A DNA stretch of 64,000 bases from Rotaria macrura (Eukaryota > Rotifera > Eurotatoria > Philodinida > Philodinidae), in assembly GCA_900239685.1 (NCBI GenBank), contig OENT01000240.1, positions 71,757 to 135,756 of the forward strand. The letters are read 5' to 3'. Below, piece by piece: positions 39,730 to 56,792 of the stretch. Position numbers and translations under genes: made by a program. The first letter of the stretch is position 1. The number at the start of each line of letters is the position of its first letter. The notes under the pieces are model-generated. The model made no database searches. It was not told the origin of the DNA and worked only from the letters and a program-made list of their open reading frames with translations.

Positions 39730-40500
39730 ACGTCGAAAGTCGATTCACTATGGGCCCCAGACTTTATAGGTGTTGCGACTGGAACTACCTCAACTGGAGA
39801 GAAAATTAGTTGTTTGTGTCAGAATCTAATCCTGAAGTTTCAAAGAAACAAGAGGATTAGTTCATAGGAGACACGGAGGGAGTCGAATAAGCAGAAACGA
39901 GACAAGAACAAGCGAAAAATGAAAATTTTCCCAGGAAAATGAATGAGAAACAACACAACGACAAAGCGAAACACGAAGAGCGGCAGCAGCCAAATTTGGG
40001 CATTGGAATGAGGGCAGGGATCTCAAGTTCTCGAGTAGATCAGAAACATCTTTGAAAAATGATGTCAGGGGGTTCGAAGGCTTTCACAGGTCGGGAGCAG
40101 GAGGGCAGCAACCCCGAACTTTTGTATAGGGTTCCAAAACCGAACCCTATAAAAAATTTCAGATTCATTGTATGCCTAGTGGGGAGGGAGCTGGTTATGT
40201 TTCACCTAACTACTGACTCGCCAGACTCAGAGATTTCACGATGGCAACCTCAAAATTCTATAGGGGGCACATCCTGCTTGGGCTCCATCACTGGGAGGGA
40301 GTTATTTGGCGTTTTTCTTCCATGAATTCAAACACCGTAAGCAACATAAAAATGGTCATTTTGGCCACAAAAATGGTCATTTGACCACAGTAGTGCTTCT
40401 ATCATTGGTTGTTACAGACAGACAGACGGACGGACAAACACAGGTGAATTCCGGTTTCCAGACCCTTACCTTTCAGTCTAGGGAACATGTAAAATAGAAC
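39730..40500. repeat. GC-richer island of unknown nature, possible decayed mobile element
   Basis: Composition changes sharply from the AT-rich surroundings to roughly half G+C, with many GGGAGG and GGCAGC tracts. Internal structure includes a stem-loop CTAATCCT...AGGATTAG (about 39826-39860) and a perfect 9-bp inverted repeat ATAGGGTTC/GAACCCTAT (about 40126-40150). There are also two near-copies of AAAATGGTCATTT (about 40349-40385), then a CAGA/CGGA run near 40420-40434. The 88-codon frame at 40059-40325 shows no known domain. I found no terminal repeats or target-site duplication. It could be an old transposon fragment, a structured RNA or a recent insertion; the ends are approximate. Confidence 0.35.
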
Positions 40501-46401
<5,901 letters not shown>

Positions 46402-48690
46402 GAGGAAACCTCATATACTAGTCCATTGTTATTGTTTTTTGTGAGACGATCTTTGTTTTTTTTTATGTGGTGTTACGTTTCAAAGAACAAAAATACTCAT
46501 AAAAATGATTATTTTTTGTTAATTATTAAGTTAATATTTTATTGTTGATCATCATGTGTACTATGATTCGTTTCACCATTTAGTTCTCTTTCACTGTTCT
46601 TTTCATAGTTCATGAACGCAAGTAGCAAACGAGTTGTAGTTTTCACCAATCGACAGAGACAGATGAACGTCTTTCCTCCCAGTATTTTACAAGATGAAAT
46701 CATTTTAAGTTCTGTCATTCCTGGAAGATATCACCAAAAGATGCATTAAGGCTGTGTGTCCTTCCGATGAAATTTCGGCTTGAACATGTTATCTAGATAG
46801 AGGGGCTTTAGATCTATAGTTCAAGATACATGTGTTGAACAAATGAATTCGTCTATTCAATCGAACAAAAACTATGGATTTCTTTTAGTTTTTAAACATA
46901 CTTTTTGTCAGAATTTGATTTGAATGACAGCCCATTTTTATGCCTTTTGTTCCGGTGTCTTGCAGAAATGAATGTGCTTAGAATGATCGTGTCATATACA
47001 ACATTGGAAAAAAGATGTCCTCCTGCCTCTTCATTCGATCGATGAAAATCACAGGTCTTTAGCTGTTTGTGCTCTTGAATCATTTGAATAACAGTAAATC
47101 GGTAGTATACCTTGAAACACATTATAGATATTCTTCGTTCTAGACCTCTGTTTTTCTATTGTAATGATATCAAATGAAAAAGAGAAACAAAAATTCATTT
47201 TCATATCCGACGAGATTTTTAAAATTATGTATTCATGCTTCTGTACTTTTTAAATGACTCTATTTTCTTCAACTGATTACGATTTTAAAACATTTAGTTC
47301 TTTGAATAATTATATATTCTGATTCGTTCTTCCCTACTATTTTTTGTTTGTTTCTCTTTTGAAAATAATATACGCACAACAAGTATTGGCGTTAATCTCA
47401 ACTGATTTTAATGATAAGAAAGAAGAGTAGAAGAATTCAAAATGCAAATTATCGATCAATGACTCAACTCATGCAGCGAATGAATATGTTTCCATGTAAA
47501 ATAGAGTAATGAAAAGATGGGAGCCTGTATGTGATTCAATAATTAAAGCATAGTGGGACGATGCTGTTGATATTGATCAGGCAATATCATGGAGCAGGCC
47601 AGAGTAAACTAGAATGATCTGATTTTTTCCTCGGTCAAATCAGCTTCTCAATAGTTCTGCCTTATCAACTTTTGAATAGCTAAAGAAAATTATGATTTGC
47701 ATATGAACTGTTATATTGAGTGTGGAGATTTACTGAAGTGGAGAACGCTGTATTTTCGTACTTTCATATCGTATTACGCCTATCCAGTGTAACGTTTTTC
47801 AAACTCTATCAAGTCTACAGATTAGCATATGCTAAAAATTTTTTCGTTAGACTTCATTCTATACAAGTCATTCTAAAACTAAAACTGAAATATCTAATTA
47901 CGTAAAATCAAATTTTAAAGAGTATGTTCGTAACTCATGTTTGTAGTGAACTTGAAACAGTTCAGAAAATTCTGGAAGATTATTTTGGTATAATCATAGC
48001 AGTCACTGACATAGAGATTCGTCTACACTGTTTTCTGCTACCCCTTGCTCCTGTCATCATTCCGTCTACCATGAAAGTTCAAATTGATAATAACTTTTCC
48101 TCTGCCATCACAGACATATAAAGATCTTGACCAACAGGCCAAAAAATTACAATAAAACGTTAATCATGAATTTTTTAACAAGCCTGGTGAGATTATATTG
48201 TTTGCATCGTCAGATACTGTAATAAAAGAATTACAAGTATATTTCATAAACTTATTGTAATTGTGAAATTCAAATCTGTATTGTCTTTTTTTAGATATCT
48301 AGAAGTATCTACAACTAATTAAGAAGTTGATTTGAGTGTGCAGATATAAATTATGAGATAAAATGTCCATCAATATTCGAAACAATACCGCATGCATACA
48401 CGGATATTCCACATCTCGTTCATCTCTTGAATCTGCTTCTTTTCTAACTAGCCACAGTGAACTATTAAATAAATGACGATGAAAATAATTGATCTTTACG
48501 TATGTTCATGTCACGGTGGAATACATCTTGAGGAATAAAGCGACTTTGTCGAACTACATCGTTATCATCTTTACAAAAAACTAGAATGAGAAGATATGAA
48601 CGTAAATAAGATGATCAAGATAATGAGTATGGCAATAATGATCACAAGTGTTTGTTTCTTCTATTTGTTTTATGTTCATATCTTGATTAA
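46402..48690. other. Gene-free region, part 1
   Basis: The 3' flank of the glucosidase gene. The frames at 46892-47122 (minus), 47720-47905 and 47924-48121 (plus) have no recognisable domain. A 20-nt motif at about 47590-47609 recurs inverted near 52.1 kb with one mismatch. Confidence 0.45.
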
Positions 48691-49045
48691 GTGTGCACCA
48701 GTGCTAATAGTCGATATCAAAGATGAACGGTTTTTGGTATCTAAACCTCCCAGTTCTTCAGGTCGTTTTTAGTCAATTTTGATTAGGCTAACGAACAGTA
48801 CTATCAAAATCTACAGAAGTAGATGAAAAGAAAAAACGACTGGGTAATTGGTAAAATAACCGAAAAATTCCGAGTTGTGACGAAACACCCCGCAGTCGTT
48901 TTTTCTTTTCATCTAGTTCTGTAAATTTTGATAGTACCGTTGGTTAGCCTAATCAAAATTGACTAAAATCGATCTGAAGGACTGGGGGGTTTAGATACTA
49001 AAAACCGTTCACCTCTGATATCGGCTATATGGCAATGGTGCATAC
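48691..49045. mobile_element. Foldback (inverted-repeat) element, MITE-like
   Basis: Two arms of about 150 nt (48691-48842 and 48892-49045) are near-exact reverse complements around a loop of about 50 nt. Both arms contain GTCAATTTTGATTAGGCTAA, AGATGAAAAGAAAAAACGAC and GATATCA. I count roughly 15-20 differences between arms, with the outermost 20 nt more diverged. The element has no coding capacity, fitting a non-autonomous foldback DNA transposon or a MITE-type hairpin. No clear target-site duplication is visible. Confidence 0.75.
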
Positions 49046-52000
49046 CTACCATATACATTTGATTATAACAATAGAACGAAAGGAACACAACAAAATAAAG
49101 TTGAATAATAATAAAATAGGAGACTATAATTTAACAACAGAAGAATGGTTAATTAGAACAAAACACAAGGACATTCTAGCCGAATAAAACAAGTTTGATG
49201 TTCGTTTTGTTTTATATGGTATATATTGATCTATTCATGTGTAATGATAGAAGGTAATCTATCACGTTGTGCATACACTTCTTCTCTTTGCGATGTTAAT
49301 ACATTACCTGTTCTTTCGTCAAGGACAGAACCGTGAGTATTATCATATGTTCTCAGAGAAAATACGAAAACGACTAAATGAATATAGTTCGTAACGAATG
49401 CCGAAAATAAACACTTCTATTTTTACCTACTTCTTGTAACAATGAACGAGTTCATCATTTGGTGTGAAAAACAAAACAATATATATGTATTTCCTTCAGA
49501 AAATAAGATTATAAATCAGTAAGTCGAACGGAAACATACAGAGATAAAACAAAGTCTGGTTTCAAAACTGAACTCTAAATGCAAGATGATGGAATTAGTT
49601 CATCAGTAGTTTTAGTTCTGAGGATTAAAATCATTCTTAGTTGAATTGCACAAAACGAAGAAAAAGAATGACAAATACTGACTCGATTAAATATAAATGT
49701 TTCTTGATGAATTTATTTGATTTATGTCGGATATGTGTCGATAAATACGGTTGAATAGGAATTTGTTCTACGTAGTATAATGAGATAAATCTGATTTTAT
49801 TATTTTCTTCTGTTTTTTGTTTATAGAGTGTGGCGATCATAGTGTCGTGTAACATACGTTTTGAAAGATTAATATCAAGAATGACTCATCATAATATAGT
49901 TGTATGATGATATGAGTGTTGTATAAGATGCACATCAATTGTTAAGAAGTCATACATGGAAAAGGCAGAAACAAAAACAATGGTCGAAAGATGAAAATGT
50001 CGAAAAATTTGATGCTGATGAATGTAGGTAATCTTTTTATTAGGTTGTATCTTCATAATGAAGAATATTAATTCAAACATGTGTTATCAAAAATTAATGT
50101 TAATGCTCGAGATCGGGTCGAAAACAACATCATCCAATGCAATGCAACATGGCATAAATATTTCAAAATAATGTTGTAATTAAAAATAATGAAATTGATC
50201 TTAATGTATTATTGGCTACTTAACCGTAAAAAAGCAAAAACAATAAATACATCTCGATGCCTAATATTTAGCGTAACGTATTTGTTATTTTTTCTATTCC
50301 ATACAAATCTTACATATGTCTTGATCGAGTTTGACATTACGTCTGAAAATGTTTTAACCTGATGTTTTGTAGCCACAAAAGATTCTTCAGTCGACGTTGG
50401 AAGCCAATAATTTTGATCGGCTGAATTCCATTCTAGGTTCGTAAATGTTTTATCGATCAGTTTCGAGCTAAAGAATTGTTAATCACTTGGATAGAGACAT
50501 TCTTGAACTAGATGAGCTCTCCTTATCATTAATTTAAAAACAAGATATTTTTCTTCTAAACATCGACAAAATTATTTACATCTAGATAAATAAAATTAAC
50601 TATATGCAAACACTGTTGAAATTTTTTATTTCAACTTTTCTTAGCTCAGTCTTTTCGAAGAATGAAGTTTAAAATAAGAACAAACAAGCACGAGACTGAA
50701 CGTTATATTGAAAGTTGAGTGGGAAAAATTCAATGCAATGTAGTGCGATCGCTTTTTGATCACTGGCGTGAATATTGTTTCGATGAAATTCTAACATTGG
50801 CGAACGTAGAACTTAACAATTTAATAGAACATCGTAGTTTAAAAGAATTGCTTTTATCAAAATATAGACCATAGTGGGAACATGCATGTTCAGATTACTA
50901 AATCTATTTTTAGAAAATCGAAGAAAAATTGATAGTCTTACTATGAGTTGTTCTCATTTATTTTCACTGGTTGCATAGTTTCTATAATTATTTTACTACT
51001 TCAGAAATACAAGTTATACTATATATTTATTTTGACAGCAGCTGTACTCTACGCATCACACATTTTACTAGCAAACATACAACTATCTCTGATATTTACT
51101 GTATTTATCTTATTTCATCGGTAGCTCACATGCAAATGCACAGATACTTTTGGAAAGAGAACGAATAATGACAATAATGAAAAGAACGGCTCTCTATGGT
51201 AATCTTGCACAACCGTGATCAATGGATAAGATATACTCTCATCAAAGCGCTGGCAGATGATTCAGTGAAGAATAAAAAATCACCTGCCTATCGACAATAG
51301 ATACGATGAGAAGAAGAAAATGCATTGTTGTTTTGGTACGTAGAGGCACTTGTAGTGTATATTAATGTCTTCATCATTGCGTGTGTTACTCAGTCAAACA
51401 AGAAACTTGATAGAAGTTGCGTTAGTCGTTTAGTTATTTTTCCAATCGGTGAATCTTATGCATCTACACGCAAATTATCTGCAATATCAGTAATTATTGT
51501 ACATCAATGCAAGAAACTATTGATGCACAAAATGAACTTCAATTTGACAAAACCATGTATACAACTATAATTCTTTCGAACTTAAGACAAAATATGCTAG
51601 ATCTTGCCTAATTTTAATCTTGCGAAAATTTACAAGCAACAATCCTATGAGTCCATGCAAAAGTTAATTATATCTCTTTGGTACAGTATTTATTTATTTT
51701 TCTTTTGAATGAGAAAGTATATCAATATATATGTATTCAAAAATCTTAGACATTCTATTCAATTCTTCATATTTATAAATATTCACATACACGTGGACGT
51801 ACTACTTATTACACTATTTTCACATTCTTTAACCTTGCTTGCATGTCTATCGTAAAAAGATAGTTGAATGGCAAACGAAATTATTAATGTGATGTGAAGC
51901 ACAGCATGTATGTACTCCTTCGCTGCTTTACTCACTTTCTTTCGTTCGTTCTAACTTTACATTTTGGTTTTGCGTACGCATCACATAATATCATTTTTAT

Positions 52001-53830
52001 GACGCGGTGTTCTCGAAAACTAAATATACGAAAATAGTCGTACCAACATAAGATTTAAGTATCAAAACCGAACCGATACCTTTTTATCAACATTTACTCT
52101 GCCCTGCTCCATCCATCCACAGAGGGTGTTCAAGAATGACGATATTGAATGACGCTTGCGTTCTCTTCAGTTTGATATAATTTAAACTTTGAGAAGGGGT
52201 ACAGTTGATGGTGCATTAATGTTAGATTAAGTAGTTGACGAGAATAGTCTGCCTCTGCATAGAAAGCCATGTGAGAATACTTTCGATTCCTAAGAGCTTT
52301 TAAAATGGATTTGTAGACAAAGTACTCTTTTTCTATTAATGCTGAAGAGAGTACATCGTACCGCATATTGTAGTCGTATGAAGATCAAGCACCATCTAGT
52401 TAATGTTAGAATTTGATTTCTAGAACATAGTGTATTATGTCTGAATACGTGTTTATACATGGTTGCTAGACACTGGTCGACTTTTTCCTTCTAGAGCTAT
52501 CTTGCCAGATTAGACACCCGGTCACTCTTTGGGCTTAGTCTGATAACTGTAGGGGTTTACATAATATAAGATAGAAAATTATGACAGATCCATTGCGTAT
52601 TCTTATATTCTCACCACAGTCTCAATTCAAGTTTTTGTACTTCTAAATTCAGACAGTAAAGTAGAATTTCTTTCAAGAAAATAGAAAATCAGAAGATACA
52701 CCTTTGGGGAACTAAGCAAATCTTTTCTATGAAAAGAAAAATACTTTGAACTGAGTTCTCTAATTTCGCCAGTGCTGTTCCATGACGTTAAAATTTCAAA
52801 AAAGAAAATATTTCAGTCTAACTACAGAAAACATTATCATTTTTGATGAAATCTATTTTTTCTCATGATCATGTATTAGATCATATTTATGGAGTTGAAT
52901 TGGATAAATAGTCAGCTTGATTTCCGCTATGTATTTGTGTTCGATATTTATTGAGGTACACATCAGTTCAGTTATAAGTCTACGCGAAACTATAAACAAA
53001 AAGAAATGCGTTCAAAATAATCATCCATCATCAAGAAGAAACGTAGCCTATGAGCTCACTTAAATTTTCAAAGTTTTATGCTACTATGAATCTTTGCAAT
53101 TAATATGAAATTACTATAGAATAGATGAAAAAACTAGTTATCATTGATATGCCGAGTTTTATGAGTTTACAAATTATTTTTTAAGTGAAATTCACTTAGA
53201 ATTGTTTACATCGACACATACAGCAGTTGTTTATCTGAATGGTACAATATTTAATGCTAGAAGTGATTATCAAAGTTTAAATTTAACGAATTTATCAGGA
53301 TGTTTTCACAATTTAAAATATCGATTCAAATCAGTATCTGTCAATAAATGAAGAATTTGACTAGACATAATGCAGCTCACTAATTTCGATATGACTTGAT
53401 AACCTGCAAGCAGTGTTTTCAATAGGCATCTAAAACTGAATGTACGCGCTCACTCTACTGACATGGGTAGATTGTATACTTACACTTTGTTCGCATCAGC
53501 AAAGTATACTTTGCACACGTTGTGTTTGTGATTAAAGTGCAAAACAGTGTATATGATAAGAAGCAGATGTTCTGTACATTTTACTTCTCTTTAGTAAGCC
53601 TGCCATTTGAAACATGGCATGTCAGAACCCTGAAAACCATGAATTCAGATGTGCAGTTGTCTTTCTTACGTGCACACATGTTTTGTTTTGAAACTTTCAT
53701 GTTTGATCATATAGCAATGAGCATTAAGCATAGCAGTGCAATACGCTTAGACGCAAAGCGACTCGTTGTTTACTCACCATCAATATGATTGTAGGAATTG
53801 TCAATTGCGGTATGAATGCGTTATCTTTTA
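49046..53830. other. Gene-free region, part 2
   Basis: About 4.8 kb of AT-rich sequence. The short frames (50971-51168, 51325-51570, 53522-53788 plus; 49637-50080, 52130-52366 minus) show no domain, family match or splice partner. Nothing else is recognised apart from the inverted copy of the 47.6-kb motif at about 52093-52112. Confidence 0.45.

Positions 53831-53866
<36 letters not shown>
53831..53866. repeat. (AT)n microsatellite
   Basis: About 18 AT dinucleotides directly abutting the left end of the MITE at 53867. A shorter ATATATAT abuts its right end, so the element probably inserted into a TA-rich microsatellite. Confidence 0.9.
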
Positions 53867-53870
<4 letters not shown>

Positions 53871-54282
53871 GGGGCAAAATTGGGATTCCAAGTTTGACCG
53901 AACAAAATTAGGATTTAGTTAGAGATAAATTCCAGATGGTTTACGCTTGGTTAATAATAAACATTTGACTATATCATTATAAATATTTTGTTTCATTACG
54001 CTCTTGTCTCTAAACTTTCGACCTAATAAATTGATATTCTGTTCCAGTTGTTGATAAAAATGCAATATACTATTATCTGTTTCGACGGTTGCTCAATTCG
54101 ATTGGGACATTGTTTTTATTAAATGATACTACTTAAATTTATGCTACATCCCGATAGAAAGAATTATTCTTTTTTTCCCATTCCACTTCACTTATAGTGA
54201 AACACGTGGTTGTTTGAATTTATCTCTAACTAAATCCTAATTTTTTCCGGTCAAAATTGGAATCCCAATTTTGCCCCCCAAC
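53867..54282. mobile_element. MITE with ~70-bp terminal inverted repeats
   Basis: A 416-bp element bounded by inverted repeats starting GTTGGGGGCAAAATTGGGAT. The left repeat (about 53867-53938) and right repeat (about 54213-54282) differ at only a handful of positions; the right one has one extra G in the G run. The interior is AT-rich and non-coding. TA-rich sequence flanks both ends, so a TA or TATA duplication is possible but masked by the microsatellite. Fits a non-autonomous DNA transposon; the superfamily cannot be set from the ends alone. The close match between ends suggests fairly recent activity. Confidence 0.82.
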
Positions 54283-55123
54283 ATATATATTGATTAGCCT
54301 ATATGTCAAGTCGACTTCTAGCAATAAAAGTAACAGTAGATACATATTATTTCATTCTCCGAAACGAAATGTTTTTATGATCGTTAATAATGACATGTCA
54401 AAATTATTTACACATTGACAGGAACATACCGTACGATTAGATTTATTCATTATTTCTTCATCTACCAACAAAGCCTTGAAATTTACTTATGAAGGATGAA
54501 CAGCTCTCAACGTTAACAGCAACGTTAGGAGACATTTTCTAACTAGAATTGATTGAGCAGCATTTTAAGATTTCTTTTACTATGGTCGAACTTTCTTCTC
54601 TTTCCGTTCTGTTTTAGAACATATTTTGTAAGAAAAACAGAAATTTTATATTCAAAAGCTCGTTCATGATTTTTCTTATGTGAAGCAGATTTTTCTTCTT
54701 TTATTCGAACGGCATTCCAGGATGATGTTTCAGCAGAACAAAAAAAAACACTTGACTTTAAATTTGCCCAAAACATGTTCAATGAGTTTTTCATCAATTT
54801 ATGTAACTCAATGATTGCCGTAGATTCAATTGAACTCAGAATAGAACATTATATGTGTTACATTAGAATTTTTCGAATAAAAACTTGTCCACACATGAGG
54901 TTCTCACAGAAACACTTCTAGTTCAATTTTAAAGTGTATCTTTCAATCGATGAGCTCTTTATTCAAGTGACAGTTGAGGAACTAAATTTTTTGACATATA
55001 AATAAAGTTCCAGAAAAATATTTGAGACTTTTACTGTTTATGAATCTACCTGTAAATAGACAATACACCGTTTTATTATGAAAACAATCATCTTGTTCAT
55101 CTTTCAGATTTTTTTTTCGAAAA
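54283..55123. other. Upstream region of the permease gene
   Basis: 840 bp between the MITE and the permease start codon. A pyrimidine-rich CATCTTTCAG just before 55110 could be the 3' splice site of a 5'-UTR intron. No other motif seen; the minus-strand frame at 54543-54797 is unsupported. Confidence 0.45.
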
Positions 55124-56686
55124 ATGATCGAAGTTAGTGAAAAACAATTTGCTACTCATCCCAACATCGTGCAAAATGACAAGTCCGACGAGGAACTTAA
55201 GCGCCTTCTAAAAACTCGGCATGTAACTATGATCGCCATCGGCGGTATTATTGGTCCTGGCCTACTCGTCGGCTCAGGTACGGCACTTGCCTACGCTGGC
55301 CCTGTAGGAGCTCTAATTGCGTTCGCTGCTACTGGATTGATCGTTTTCTTCGTTATGCAATCACTCGGAGAAATCTCAACTGCAATCCCCGTAAGTGGTG
55401 CATTTACAGACTTTGCTGGTCGATTCTGTGACCCTGCACTTTCTTTTGCTCTCGGTTGGATCTATTGGTACCTTTGGATCACAGTTCTTGCCAACGAATA
55501 CAATGTTATATCGGTTGTGATTACTTATTGGACACAAGCTATGCCTCAATGGGCGTGGATCATTATTTGGTGGTTCGCCTTTCTTGCAATTTCACTGGTC
55601 GGTGTTCTCATTTATGGCGAAATTGAATTCTGGCTCAGTTTGATCAAGATTTTTGTTATTTTAGCGTATTTTGTTCTTGCCGTGCTAATTAATATTGGTG
55701 TTATTGGAGGTAAATATATTGGCACCCAATACTGGCGAAATCCAGGTGTATTTGCGGATGGAATCAATGGTGTAGCTAAAGTATTTGTCATTGCTGGCAC
55801 ACTTTATGCTGGAGTCGAGATGGTTGGAGTTACAGCTGGTGAATGTCGATGTCCACAGGTGGCAGTTCCACGAGCCGTCAAACAAGTGTTCTTACGAATC
55901 TTAGTCTTCTATCTGGGCGTGGTATTCTTCATCGGTCTGTTGATACCTTACAATTCGAGTCGTCTACTATCTGCTTCATCTAAAGCAGCGGCATCACCTC
56001 TGACTATCTCTTTGGAAGACGCAGGCATTCAAACAGCTGCTCATATTATTAATGGACTTATCGTTCTTTCTGTTGTATCAGCTGGCATATCGTCGATCTA
56101 TGTTACATCAAGAACTATATTTTTTCTTGGAAAAACAGGACGAGCACCAAAATTTCTTGGGATCACAAATAAACATGGTGTACCATGGCCGGCGATTCTC
56201 TTTTGCAATTTCGCTGCTTGTATCTGCTTTGTTAATCTAGGTTCGGGTGGCGCTGGTGCTGCTTTTACATATTTAATTAATCTTTCGGGTGTCTCTACAT
56301 TTATAGTCTGGGCTGCTATAGCACTCGTACACGTCCAATTCCGTCGTGGCTTGAAAGCACAAGGTGTGAGCACGGATGAATTACCATTTAAAGCAGCGTG
56401 CTATCCATACGGCGCCTACTTTGCTCTTGGAGCTAACGTGTTCCTTATCTTCTTTCAAGGCTACACAAGTTTATTGCAACCATTTGATCTGGTTGCCTTC
56501 ATCGTCTCCTACATTCTCATTCCTATTTTCTTTATACTTTTCTTTGGATATAAATTTTGGAAAAAAACACGATGGATTCAAGCATCAGAGATGGATATCT
56601 GGTCTGGCAGACGTGTTCTCTCTGATGAAACAATCAACCGGGGCACACAAACAATATGGTCACATATAAAAGCCATCTTTGTATGA
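55124..56686 (+). CDS. Fungal-type amino-acid permease (APC superfamily, YAT family)
   Basis: A proton-coupled plasma-membrane transporter importing amino acids; the exact substrate cannot be read from sequence. It is a single uninterrupted frame of 520 residues, a normal length for the family, from ATG 55124. A hydrophilic N-terminus is followed by the family hallmark HVTMIAIGGIIGPGLLVGSG (about residues 34-53), then VMQSLGEISTAIPVSGAF and DPALSFALGWIYWYLWITVLANEYNV. About 12 membrane helices and EMVGVTAGEC follow, then SSIYVTSRTIFFLGKTGRAPKF and the C-terminal cytosolic tail. These are diagnostic of fungal Gap1/Dip5-like permeases, not of animal SLC7 carriers. No intron is present, GC content and C-ending codons are well above the neighbours, and repeats lie upstream. 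Transfer from a fungus is inferred. It is intact and probably functional. Confidence 0.92.
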   Translation: MIEVSEKQFATHPNIVQNDKSDEELKRLLKTRHVTMIAIGGIIGPGLLVGSGTALAYAGPVGALIAFAATGLIVFFVMQSLGEISTAIPVSGAFTDFAGRFCDPALSFALGWIYWYLWITVLANEYNVISVVITYWTQAMPQWAWIIIWWFAFLAISLVGVLIYGEIEFWLSLIKIFVILAYFVLAVLINIGVIGGKYIGTQYWRNPGVFADGINGVAKVFVIAGTLYAGVEMVGVTAGECRCPQVAVPRAVKQVFLRILVFYLGVVFFIGLLIPYNSSRLLSASSKAAASPLTISLEDAGIQTAAHIINGLIVLSVVSAGISSIYVTSRTIFFLGKTGRAPKFLGITNKHGVPWPAILFCNFAACICFVNLGSGGAGAAFTYLINLSGVSTFIVWAAIALVHVQFRRGLKAQGVSTDELPFKAACYPYGAYFALGANVFLIFFQGYTSLLQPFDLVAFIVSYILIPIFFILFFGYKFWKKTRWIQASEMDIWSGRRVLSDETINRGTQTIWSHIKAIFV

Positions 56687-56786
56687 TTTTCATGGTTATC
56701 TTTTGTTTTCTGCAGCATGACTCTTTTATAGGATAGAAACAATTGATGTTTGGATTGTAATAGGTTTTTATAAATTAACTAAAATC

Positions 56787-56792
56787 AATAAA
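56787..56792 (+). terminator. AATAAA polyadenylation signal of the permease
   Basis: A canonical AATAAA 100 nt after the permease stop codon, followed by an A-rich and then T-rich stretch. It indicates the transferred gene has a host-style 3' end. Confidence 0.5.

Noticed and set aside
40059-40325. 88-codon frame in the GC-richer island
   Set aside because: Fewer stops are expected at higher GC; no domain, no splice signals, and hairpins run through it.
53867-54282. LTR-type element
   Set aside because: Ends are inverted, not direct, and the element is far too short and non-coding.
55612-56669. Other-frame and antisense frames over the permease
   Set aside because: Shadows of the 520-codon permease frame.
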